Origin: Seonamhaeicola maritimus | Lineage (GTDB): Bacteria > Bacteroidota > Bacteroidia > Flavobacteriales > Flavobacteriaceae | DNA length: 64,000 nt | Assembly (NCBI RefSeq): GCF_008056315.1 | Contig: NZ_VRKQ01000008.1 | Coordinates: 948,957-1,012,956 of the forward strand | Direction of reading: 5' to 3' | Shown: positions 43,961-51,823 of the stretch, one piece after another | Position numbering within the stretch: the stretch's first letter is position 1 | Layout: each line of letters opens with the position of its first letter | The notes under the pieces: model-generated | The model's input: the letters and a program-made list of their open reading frames with translations, nothing else | Databases searched by the model: none | Told to the model about the DNA's origin: nothing | Translations under genes and position numbers: made by a program

Positions 43961-45253
43961 ATGAAAAAACAATTACTTAGAATCACAATGGTTGCTTTAG
44001 CATTTTTAGGTTTTAATCAATTACATGCACAAGTTACATTTAACAATGGTGGAGGTGATAATTTATGGAGTAACACTGCAAATTGGGTAGGTGGAGTTCT
44101 ACCAACTTCTGCAGATGAAATTATTTTGGCAGCTGATGCAACCTTAGATGTAAATGGTGTAGGCTCAAAAGTAACATTAGGAAATGGAAGTTATACAATT
44201 ACTGGAACAGCTGGGGCCGTTAGTTTAACATTAAGTGATAATGCGCAGCTTGTTAAAAACTCTAAAGACGAGGTGTTAACTTTTGACTGTGACGTTGATT
44301 TGGCGCCTGGAGATGGAGCAGCTAATGTTGATTCAAGCAATAATCCCTTAAATAAAATTATTTTTGCAGCAGGGAAAACATTGACATTAACTGGACCAAC
44401 TGTTAATTTTAGAAATTATTCTCCTAACCCTATGGAGGTTAATGGTAATGTTGACGGGGCAGGCACACTTAATTTACATAAAGGTTCAATTGCTGATTTG
44501 GTATTTGGTTCCACGGCAGACTTAAGCGCACATACTGGACAGATTTCTCTAGTAGATAATGATGGGGTTTTAACTAATGTTATTTCTAATATTAATGGAC
44601 CAGGACTTTTCAGAGCTGCTAATGTAGTTGTCAAAATTTCACAACCTGGTTTAGTAGTAACTATTAATGGGGCTAATACGCTTGAAGGTACTGTAAATAG
44701 TGCAATAGCGGGAGCAGCTTCAACACTTGATTTGAATGCCAATCAAAATAATATTGGAAACCTCAAGGTAGGAGCAGATAATTGTACTTTGAATTTGGAT
44801 ATTGACCCTGTCGTAGCAGAAGTTGTCGTTAACACTTTGCAAGTTCAAAATGCTACTAGAATATTAAATATTATTGGATTTCAAGAAGATGTTCTTGATT
44901 TTACTTTTACATTAACAGCGGATCAATTAAATAGAATAACTCATGATGGAGCAGGAGGAGCATTAGCGCAAAGACCAACTGGAGAGCTGGTGTATGCTAC
45001 AACCCTATCAAACGATAAAAACACTTTAGAAGGTGTTTCAATCTATCCTAACCCAGCATCAAGCTTTATAAAAATAAACTCTCCAAGAGGAGGAGATGTT
45101 GCTTTATACAATATTTTAGGCTCATTAGTTAAATCACAAAAAGATATTTCTAGAAATTATGAAATGAATGTATCCGATTTAAAATCTGGTTTATATTTAT
45201 TAAAAGTAACTTCTGAGAATGCAACTATGACTCAAAAAGTGGTAATAAAGTAA
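43961..45253 (+). CDS. T9SS-secreted beta-helix-like protein, unknown function
   Basis: A 430-residue protein. The signal peptide (1-24, ending NQLHAQ) is followed by a Gly/Asn/Thr-rich region that begins TFNNGGGDNLWSNTANWVGG, the opening found in autotransporter-adhesin-like beta-solenoids. Short strand-turn repeats run to about residue 330. The C-terminal ~75 residues are a type IX sorting domain (GVSIYPNPASSFIKI, VALYNILGSLVKS, DLKSGLYLLKVTSENATMTQKVVIK). It should cross the outer membrane and be attached to the cell surface or released. No catalytic motif is visible; binding to the polysaccharide or adhesion to algae is possible. It has its own TACA element and terminator, and lies between GH150-like and GH27 genes. 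Confidence 0.82.
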   Translation: MKKQLLRITMVALAFLGFNQLHAQVTFNNGGGDNLWSNTANWVGGVLPTSADEIILAADATLDVNGVGSKVTLGNGSYTITGTAGAVSLTLSDNAQLVKNSKDEVLTFDCDVDLAPGDGAANVDSSNNPLNKIIFAAGKTLTLTGPTVNFRNYSPNPMEVNGNVDGAGTLNLHKGSIADLVFGSTADLSAHTGQISLVDNDGVLTNVISNINGPGLFRAANVVVKISQPGLVVTINGANTLEGTVNSAIAGAASTLDLNANQNNIGNLKVGADNCTLNLDIDPVVAEVVVNTLQVQNATRILNIIGFQEDVLDFTFTLTADQLNRITHDGAGGALAQRPTGELVYATTLSNDKNTLEGVSIYPNPASSFIKINSPRGGDVALYNILGSLVKSQKDISRNYEMNVSDLKSGLYLLKVTSENATMTQKVVIK

Positions 45254-45273
45254 GAGTAATAGTCACAATATTA

Positions 45274-45308
45274 AAAAAAACCTTCAAACATGATTTGAAG
45301 GTTTTTTT
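45274..45308 (+). terminator. Rho-independent terminator of T9SS cargo gene
   Basis: A perfect 15-bp stem (45274-45288 with 45294-45308) around CATGA, with the T-tract forming the 3' arm. It lies 21 bp after the stop codon. Confidence 0.9.
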
Positions 45309-45340
45309 GTGTATTACAATATATCAAAATTACTATTAGA

Positions 45341-45365
45341 TACATGTCATGTATTCTTAAGTACA
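45341..45365 (+). promoter_or_regulatory. TACA-N17-TACA direct repeat upstream of GH27
   Basis: TACAT at 45341-45345 and TACA at 45362-45365, 21 bp start to start. The 5' half is inside a perfect palindrome ATACATG-T-CATGTAT (45340-45354). It is 154 bp before the ATG at 45520. A TTTG at 45424-45427 could be the -33 box. Confidence 0.55.
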
Positions 45366-45519
45366 CAATTTAAAAGGTCAAGCTATAATTTAGCTGTTAC
45401 CAAAAGATTTTGAAGAACTGAAATTTGCACACTGGGTTATATTTTGTAAAAAGTGTAATATGAATAAGGTTTTTCAATTAAAAAAAGTTATAATTAATCA
45501 GTAATAAGATATACAATTT

Positions 45520-46770
45520 ATGAAAATTAAAAGCTTAAACATTCTAACACTAGTGTTTTCAATATGTTTTATTGGAATTGTAAATAGTCAGATAAATAGT
45601 GAGATTGCCAAATCTCCACCAATGGGCTGGAATAGTTGGAATTGGTACGGAAAACATGATATTAATGAAAACGAAGTGAAAAAAGTCATTGATTTTATGG
45701 TTGAAAACGGTCTAAGGGAAGCAGGTTATAATTATGTTATAATCGATGGTGGATGGCGGGACACTAAATTGGGTAAAAATGGAGAATTGTTGGCGCATCC
45801 CGTAAAATTTCCAAATGGCATTAAACCATTAGCAGATTATGCACATGCTAAAGGAATGAAATTGGGTGTTCATGTGGTACCCGGAACTCACGATTGTGGT
45901 GGGGATCTTGTTGGAGGTTATGGATATGAAGAAGTGCATGTACAACAATTTGTAGACTGGGGGCTTGATTTTATAAAATTAGATAAGTGTACATTTATAG
46001 ATGAAGATTGTGATGACTGTTCTAAGAGTATAAATGGAGGATGGAGTGAAGAAATAGTAGAGAAGTCTTATAGAAAATGGAGTAAGCTTTTAAGAAACTG
46101 CGGTAGGGATATTGTATTTAGTATTTCAGCATATGTATATAGAGATTGGTATCCTGAGGTTTGCAATATGGCTAGAACAACTTATGATATACGTGCCCGA
46201 ATCCATAAAGGAGGGGCAGATTTTGTAAAGCCCGAAAAATATAAAAAACCGCATTTAAGTGTTATGGAGATTGCAGAGGAAAACAATAGAGCTGCTCAAT
46301 TTGCAGGAAATGGCTATTGGAATGATCCGGACATGCTAATTACTGGTATTCAAGGTTTATCTAGAAATGAACAAACCTCTCATTTTGGACTTTGGTGTAT
46401 AATGAGTGCACCGTTAATGCTTGGTAATAATCTTGAGCATATGGATAAGTTTGAAAAGAATTTAATCCTTAACAAGGAAATGATTGCTGTAAATCAGGAT
46501 GCTACAGAACAGGGGAAAATAGTTAAACGGGAAGATAAAATGCAAGTGTGGGCAAAAAAACTTAAAAATGATGATTATGCATTGTTATTTTTAAATTTGG
46601 ATGACTCAAAACAAAGAGAGATAGCTATTAATTTAAAAGATTTAGGGATTAATTATAAAGTGACTGGTAGAGATATAATAAATCATAGAAATTTAGGGGC
46701 TTTTCAAGGAAGTATTTCTGTAATGGCTAAACCTCATGAGTCTAAAATGCTTGTAATTTCTACTAAATAA
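45520..46770 (+). CDS. GH27 alpha-galactosidase
   Basis: A 416-residue exported retaining enzyme (signal peptide 1-23). GH27 marks are SPPMGWNSWNWYG at the mature N terminus, NYVIIDGGWRD, the nucleophile Asp155 in DFIKLDKC, the probable acid/base Asp223 in MARTTYDIRA, and GYWNDPDMLITG. The C-terminal ~90 residues are the small beta-sandwich (MQVWAKKLKNDDYALLFLNLDD). Members remove terminal alpha-galactose; some act on alpha-N-acetylgalactosamine or beta-L-arabinopyranose. The gene lies 36 bp before a sulfatase with which it shares a promoter and terminator. This pairing suggests that desulfated alpha-galactose units are its target, which is inference. Confidence 0.92.
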   Translation: MKIKSLNILTLVFSICFIGIVNSQINSEIAKSPPMGWNSWNWYGKHDINENEVKKVIDFMVENGLREAGYNYVIIDGGWRDTKLGKNGELLAHPVKFPNGIKPLADYAHAKGMKLGVHVVPGTHDCGGDLVGGYGYEEVHVQQFVDWGLDFIKLDKCTFIDEDCDDCSKSINGGWSEEIVEKSYRKWSKLLRNCGRDIVFSISAYVYRDWYPEVCNMARTTYDIRARIHKGGADFVKPEKYKKPHLSVMEIAEENNRAAQFAGNGYWNDPDMLITGIQGLSRNEQTSHFGLWCIMSAPLMLGNNLEHMDKFEKNLILNKEMIAVNQDATEQGKIVKREDKMQVWAKKLKNDDYALLFLNLDDSKQREIAINLKDLGINYKVTGRDIINHRNLGAFQGSISVMAKPHESKMLVISTK

Positions 46771-46806
46771 ATCTAGTGCTTAATATTCAAACCAAAACCA
46801 TATAAA

Positions 46807-48282
46807 ATGACAATAAAATTAGAAGCTTTAAAGTTTTCGATTTTAGTAACTCTAGCTTTTTTATTTGTAAGCTGTTCAAACGATAAAAAAACAGAAATTA
46901 AAACAGAGGAAAGTGATAAGGCAAACATCATTCTTTTTGTTGCTGATGACCACGGAACAGATGCTTTGGGGTGTTACGGTAATCCAATAATAAAAACACC
47001 TAACTTAGATAAGCTGGCCTCAGAAGGGGTGCGCTTTACAAATGCCTATTGTACTAGTGCAAGTTGTGCAGCAAGTAGGTCTGTTATTCTTTCAGGTAAG
47101 TATGGTCATGCAACGGGATCATATGGGCATGTGCATGATTATCATCATTTTAGCACCTTTGATAATGTTAAAACACTTTCAAACAGGTTAACAGAGGCAG
47201 GTTATTTAACAGCAAGAATTGGCAAATATCATGTAGCTCCAGAAAAGGTTTATTTATTTGATGAAGTTTTAGAGGCTGATCCAAGAAATACAGTTGAAAT
47301 GGCTGATAAATGTAAAGATGTTATTAATTCAGAGAAACCGTTCTTCTTGTATTTCTGTACAGACGATCCACACAGAGGGCATCCATTTAAGCCAGAACCT
47401 TGGGATACACCGAATACATTTGGGAATAAAAAAGAAGGTTATACAGGGGTTAATCAAGTTACTTATAATCCTGAAAATGTTTTGGTGCCTGAGTTTTTAC
47501 CAGACAACAAGCAAAGTAGAGAAGAGATTGCTCAGTATTACCAAAGTATTTCAAGAATAGATCAAGGTTTTGGTAAGTTAATGGGGCATCTAAAAGAGGC
47601 TGGTAAATTAGAAAACACCATTGTTTTCTATATATCTGATAATGGAATGGCATTCCCTGGGGCAAAAACAACAGTTTATGAGCCCGGTATTAAATTACCT
47701 TGTATCATTAAAGATCCAACTAAATCTAAAAAAGGAACTACCAACACAGCTAGAATATCTTGGGTAGACTTAACACCAACAATTTTAGATATGGTAGAGG
47801 TTGATTATGAAGAGAAAGATTTTCATGGTAAGTCATTTGAAAATATTATTGATAAGGAAAACTCAGAAGATTGGAATCAGATTTATGCATCTCATACGTT
47901 TCATGAAATTACCATGTATTACCCCATGCGAGTAGTTATAGATGAAAATTTCAAGCTTATTTGGAATATAGCCTACAGATTAGATTACCCATTTGCTTCA
48001 GATTTATGGGCAGCTTCAACGTGGCAAGCTACTTATAGAAATGAAGAAGAGTACTTTGGTAACCGTACAGTTCAAGATTATATGTTTAGGCCGGAATTTG
48101 AACTATTCGATTTATCAAAAGATCCAAACGAATCAAATAATTTGGCTAAAAATGAAGATTTTAGTGATGTTTTAGAATCTTTAAAAAGTAAAATGAAAGC
48201 ATTTCAATTGAAAACTAAAGACCCCTGGTTAATTATGTGGGACCATGACAGCTCATTGCAAGGTACTGGTGTAAATCTTTAA
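46807..48282 (+). CDS. Sulfatase S1 with C-A-A-S-R active site, lipoprotein
   Basis: A 491-residue lipoprotein (lipobox FVSC, Cys23). The active-site motif reads C87-A-A-S-R91 in SASCAASRSVILSGKYG, so Ala replaces the usual Pro at position +2. Metal ligands are in LFVADDHGTDALGCYG and YISDNGMAFPGAKTTVYEPGIKLP. The layout recalls the heparan N-sulfatase-like branch. It needs formylglycine maturation, and no maturase gene lies in this window. It is the second gene of the GH27 unit and is followed by a strong terminator. Confidence 0.92.
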   Translation: MTIKLEALKFSILVTLAFLFVSCSNDKKTEIKTEESDKANIILFVADDHGTDALGCYGNPIIKTPNLDKLASEGVRFTNAYCTSASCAASRSVILSGKYGHATGSYGHVHDYHHFSTFDNVKTLSNRLTEAGYLTARIGKYHVAPEKVYLFDEVLEADPRNTVEMADKCKDVINSEKPFFLYFCTDDPHRGHPFKPEPWDTPNTFGNKKEGYTGVNQVTYNPENVLVPEFLPDNKQSREEIAQYYQSISRIDQGFGKLMGHLKEAGKLENTIVFYISDNGMAFPGAKTTVYEPGIKLPCIIKDPTKSKKGTTNTARISWVDLTPTILDMVEVDYEEKDFHGKSFENIIDKENSEDWNQIYASHTFHEITMYYPMRVVIDENFKLIWNIAYRLDYPFASDLWAASTWQATYRNEEEYFGNRTVQDYMFRPEFELFDLSKDPNESNNLAKNEDFSDVLESLKSKMKAFQLKTKDPWLIMWDHDSSLQGTGVNL

Positions 48283-48303
48283 AAAGAATAATTTATAATA
48301 TTT

Positions 48304-48340
48304 AAACCTATCTATGAAATCTCATGGGTAGGTTTTTTTT
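48304..48340 (+). terminator. Rho-independent terminator of GH27-sulfatase unit
   Basis: A 14-bp stem with three G-T pairs (48304-48317 with 48322-48335) around AATC, followed by a run of T. Confidence 0.85.
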
Positions 48341-48386
48341 ATATAAATAATAAAAACTATATGTTATAAGGTATTTTACCCATAGG

Positions 48387-48411
48387 TACATTCTATTAAT
48401 TCTGAAATACA
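48387..48411 (+). promoter_or_regulatory. TACA-N17-TACA direct repeat upstream of GH110-like gene
   Basis: TACAT at 48387-48391 and TACA at 48408-48411, 21 bp start to start, with the inner ATTAATTC shared with the copy at 37225. It ends 59 bp before the ATG at 48471. Confidence 0.55.
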
Positions 48412-48470
48412 AGGAAGCAGTATATAAATCGGTAATTTACATTGAATTTATTGACAAAGTACAGAGTAGA

Positions 48471-50288
48471 ATGAAATATAAAATTTTAAAATTAGTTTGT
48501 TTGAGTTTATTAATGTTTGTAGTAACTGTTACTAGTGCACAAGTTGTTTATGAATTTAGTCCAACAGATAGTGATATTACTTCTTCGGTTAGACAAGCCA
48601 TTGAAAACACATCAGATAAACATATTAAATTAGTATTCAATAAAGGGGTGTATAGGTTTGACCCGAAGTATGCTTTTGAGAGATTTTCGTTTATCACGAA
48701 TCATGGAAACGGATATAAAAAAGTAATTTTTCGTTTTGAAAACTTTGAATCAGTTGAAGTTGAAGGTAATGACTCAGAATTTGTGTTTCATGGTCAAGTA
48801 GCGCCATTTCAGTTCGAAAAATGCAAAAATATTAACGTTCAAAATATAGCTTTAGATTGGGACATCCCATTCATCTTTGAGGCAAAGGTTAAAGCTGTGA
48901 ATGAAGTAGAAGGATGGATGGATGTAAATCCTTTAACCAAAGGTTTTTCATGGAAGTTAAAAGGTAATCATATTTCCTTTCCAAATATTGGAGGGTTTAG
49001 TTATCATGAGTTAGGACATACTCATAATTTTAATGCCGAAACTAAATCGACTGCTCACGGGGCTAAAGGTTTGCATTTGAATCCTGAAAGGGTGGAAAAG
49101 TTAAAAAATGGAGCTTATAGATTTTATCAAAAACTTAAAAGTTATCCTCAAGTAGGCACAATCATAGCTTCTAAAGGAGAAAAAGGTACAAATAGATATG
49201 CACCAGCTTTTCAAACCCAAAACTGTAAAGATGTTGTTTTTGATAAGGTAATAGTACATCATGCTTTAGGAATGGGTTTTTTGTTTGAAAGAACTGAGAA
49301 TATACAAATCTTAAATTCAGGTGTTTATACCAAAGATGGGTCAGACAAATATATATCAAGTACTGCTGATGCAACGCATTTTGCTAATTGTAAAGGAGAT
49401 GTTTTAATTGAAAATTGCCGAATTGAAAGTATGTTAGATGATGGTACAAACGTTCATGGTACCTATGTTGAAGTTGATAGGATTATTAATGATTATACGG
49501 TTAGGGTAGCTTTAAAACATTTTGAACAAGCTGGATTTGAATTCGCAGGTATTGGTGATGAGGTCTGGTTTATTCAAAGCCCAAGCCCCAAAAGGGGACA
49601 TGTAAATACAGTTTCAGAGGTAACTCAAATTAATGAGACTTATTCTGATCTAAAATTTGAGAATAAAATTCCTCACAATTTAGTCCTTGGTGATGTTTTA
49701 GAGAATAAAACTTGGAATCCATATTTCACCATGAGAGGCTGTAAGATTACAAAACACAGAGCGAGAAATATGATGATTAAAACACCAAAAAAAATCATTA
49801 TAGAAAACAACTATTTATCATCAGAAATGTCTTCTATAGGCTTGAGAGGAGAAACTGTAAATTGGTATGAATCTGGAGCTGTAGAGGATGTTGTAATACG
49901 AAATAATCATTTTTTTAATTGTGCTCATGGTGGGGCAGAACATGCTGTTTTATGGGTGTCGCCAAAATTGAATAAATCGTTTGATAAAACTGAACTTTAC
50001 GATAGGAACATTATTTTTGAAGGTAATTTGATTGAAACTTTTGATAATAGAATTGTTTGGGCAGATAGGTTAGATGGTCTTGTTTTTAAAGGAAATACTA
50101 TTAAACAAACCAACGGTGTAAAACAACTTTTTCCAAAAGCACCCTTATTTGATTTTGAAAATTGTAATGATATTAATATCATTGAGAATGTTTATCAAGG
50201 AAAAGCTACCAATTTCTTTGAAACAGATGAAAAAACATCTGTAACACTAAAGGTTAAAAAGAACAAAGGCTTTTCTTATAAAAAATAG
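48471..50288 (+). CDS. GH110-like right-handed beta-helix protein (alpha-1,3-galactosidase candidate)
   Basis: A 605-residue exported protein (signal peptide 1-23). From about residue 100 on it is a parallel beta-helix, with turns such as FENFESVEVEGNDSEFVFHG, NCKDVVFDKVIVHHALGMGF and DVVIRNNHFFNCAHGG. Asp300 (SSTADATHF) and the Asp323-Asp324 pair in MLDDGTNVHGTY match the acidic cluster and the DD-x-NVHGTY segment I associate with GH110, whose members remove alpha-1,3-galactose from blood group B structures and, in marine bacteria, from lambda-carrageenan oligosaccharides. Residues 130-230 form an inserted beta-domain typical of that family. GH28/polysaccharide lyase beta-helices lack this DD segment. 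It precedes the SASA esterase by 1 bp. Confidence 0.7.
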   Translation: MKYKILKLVCLSLLMFVVTVTSAQVVYEFSPTDSDITSSVRQAIENTSDKHIKLVFNKGVYRFDPKYAFERFSFITNHGNGYKKVIFRFENFESVEVEGNDSEFVFHGQVAPFQFEKCKNINVQNIALDWDIPFIFEAKVKAVNEVEGWMDVNPLTKGFSWKLKGNHISFPNIGGFSYHELGHTHNFNAETKSTAHGAKGLHLNPERVEKLKNGAYRFYQKLKSYPQVGTIIASKGEKGTNRYAPAFQTQNCKDVVFDKVIVHHALGMGFLFERTENIQILNSGVYTKDGSDKYISSTADATHFANCKGDVLIENCRIESMLDDGTNVHGTYVEVDRIINDYTVRVALKHFEQAGFEFAGIGDEVWFIQSPSPKRGHVNTVSEVTQINETYSDLKFENKIPHNLVLGDVLENKTWNPYFTMRGCKITKHRARNMMIKTPKKIIIENNYLSSEMSSIGLRGETVNWYESGAVEDVVIRNNHFFNCAHGGAEHAVLWVSPKLNKSFDKTELYDRNIIFEGNLIETFDNRIVWADRLDGLVFKGNTIKQTNGVKQLFPKAPLFDFENCNDINIIENVYQGKATNFFETDEKTSVTLKVKKNKGFSYKK

Positions 50289-50289
50289 A

Positions 50290-51690
50290 ATGACAAGACT
50301 ATTCCTTACACTGCTGCTTTTAGCATGTGTTTCAGTTCATGCAGAAATAACTCCTAATTCATTGTTTCAAGACAATATGGTCTTGCAACGGAATAAGCCT
50401 ATAGCTGTTTTTGGTAAGGCTACTTCTGAAAGAAACGTGAGTATTACTTTTAAAAACAAAGAATATTTAGCTAAAGTTAATAATGGTTATTGGAAAGTTT
50501 TTCTTGATGAATCAGAAGCTGGGGGACCTTTTACCTTAATACTAAAGGGTAAAAATGAAATTACTTTATCTAACATTTTAGTAGGTGAAGTATGGTTGTG
50601 TTCTGGTCAGTCAAATATGAAAATGCCGCTTAAAGGTAATTCTGGTCAACCTATTAATGGAAGTAATACCACTATTCTTAAAAGTAATAATCCGCAGCTT
50701 AGGTTGTTTACTGTAAAGCAAACAAGATCTGATGAACCATTTGAAGCATGTGTAGGAGAATGGCAGTCTGCTAAACCTAGTGTGGTAAAGAATTTTAGTG
50801 CTACAGCTTATTTCTACGGAAGAATGCTTCAGGAAACTTTGGGTGTTCCAGTTGGTCTAATATGCAGCGCATGGGGAGGTACACCGGCGGAAGCTTGGAC
50901 TCCAGAGGAAGTTTTAAATTCACAATTTAAAGATTTCAAATGGCCTCTAATTCCATCCAAACCTCACAGAGATCCAACTGTATTGTATAATGGTATGATT
51001 CACCCACTAATTCCTTTTACGATTAAAGGAGCCATTTGGTATCAAGGTGAAGGGAATAAAACCTATCACGAAAACTATACAAAGTTATTTTCAGCAATGA
51101 TAAAAAGTTGGAGAGATAGATGGGGACAAGGAGATTTCCCTTTTTATTTCGTTCAAATAGCTCCGTTCGGATTTGGTGGAGATAATCAAGCATATTTACG
51201 AGAAAAACAATTAAAAACCATGCTTACGGTTCCTAATACAGGAATGGCAGTAACTTTAGATATAGGTGAAAGGCTTTGCATTCATCCTGCTGAAAAACAA
51301 AAAGTAGGTGAGCGTTTAGCTTTATGGTCTTTAGCAAAAGATTACGGCTTTACAGATATTCAATATTCCGGTCCAGTATATAAGTCGTTAGAAATAAAAG
51401 GAAATAAAGCATATGTTAGTTTTGATTATGCCGATTTGGGATTGTCCACTTTTGGGAAGGAACTTACAAGTATTAGAATAGCTGGTAATGATAAAATGTT
51501 CTACAATGCTCAATATAATATACTCAGAAATGGAACTCTAGAAGTATGGAGTTCACAGGTAGAGAATCCGGTGGCCGTTAGGTACGGATGGGAGCAGTAT
51601 GTTGACGGTGCTTTATATAATACGGCAGGTTTACCAGCCTCTTCTTTTAGAACGGATACTTGGGATGATTACCAGGTAGTCAAAGATTAA
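50290..51690 (+). CDS. SASA-type carbohydrate esterase (sialate O-acetylesterase-like)
   Basis: A 466-residue exported SGNH-fold esterase (signal peptide 1-18). The beta-domain starts LFQDNMVLQRNKPIAVFGKA; the nucleophile Ser108 is in WLCSGQSNMKMPL; the oxyanion Gly and Asn elements are in ICSAWGGTPAEAW and IWYQGEGN. The C-terminal catalytic His is in ERLCIHPAEKQKVGERLALW. Such enzymes remove O-acetyl groups from sialic acids or, in plant- and algae-degrading bacteria, from xylan, pectin and other sugars. No sialic acid genes are near, so an acetylated algal sugar is more likely. It begins 1 bp after the GH110-like gene, implying a joint role. Confidence 0.88.
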   Translation: MTRLFLTLLLLACVSVHAEITPNSLFQDNMVLQRNKPIAVFGKATSERNVSITFKNKEYLAKVNNGYWKVFLDESEAGGPFTLILKGKNEITLSNILVGEVWLCSGQSNMKMPLKGNSGQPINGSNTTILKSNNPQLRLFTVKQTRSDEPFEACVGEWQSAKPSVVKNFSATAYFYGRMLQETLGVPVGLICSAWGGTPAEAWTPEEVLNSQFKDFKWPLIPSKPHRDPTVLYNGMIHPLIPFTIKGAIWYQGEGNKTYHENYTKLFSAMIKSWRDRWGQGDFPFYFVQIAPFGFGGDNQAYLREKQLKTMLTVPNTGMAVTLDIGERLCIHPAEKQKVGERLALWSLAKDYGFTDIQYSGPVYKSLEIKGNKAYVSFDYADLGLSTFGKELTSIRIAGNDKMFYNAQYNILRNGTLEVWSSQVENPVAVRYGWEQYVDGALYNTAGLPASSFRTDTWDDYQVVKD

Positions 51691-51732
51691 AATTATAAAA
51701 TTATTTCATTGAGTTCTAAATGTACGCATAGC

Positions 51733-51757
51733 TACATTTAATTTACCCATATGGATT
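51733..51757 (+). promoter_or_regulatory. Half-matching TACA element upstream of sulfatase run
   Basis: TACAT at 51733-51737 is preserved with AT and A inner bases, but the second half-site (51754-51757, GATT) is lost. Thirteen bases from ACATTTAATTTAC are shared with 61245-61257. It could be a weak site or chance. Confidence 0.25.
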
Positions 51758-51823
51758 CAATATTGAGTAAACTTATCAAAATTTGAAGTAAGTTTTTATA
51801 TTCATACAATTTTTATAATCAAA

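Noticed and set aside
48471-50288. Pectin or other polysaccharide lyase / GH28 assignment for the beta-helix protein
   Set aside because: The fold is shared, but the Asp-Asp-x-x-NVHGTY segment and the inserted beta-domain fit GH110 better, and no pectin genes are nearby.
800-51690. Ulvan degradation locus
   Set aside because: GH78, GH39, GH3, GH2 and sulfatases occur in ulvan loci, but no ulvan lyase (PL24, PL25, PL28, PL40) or GH88/GH105 unsaturated uronyl hydrolase was found, and the GH150-like, GH110-like and GH27 genes point to a galactan.
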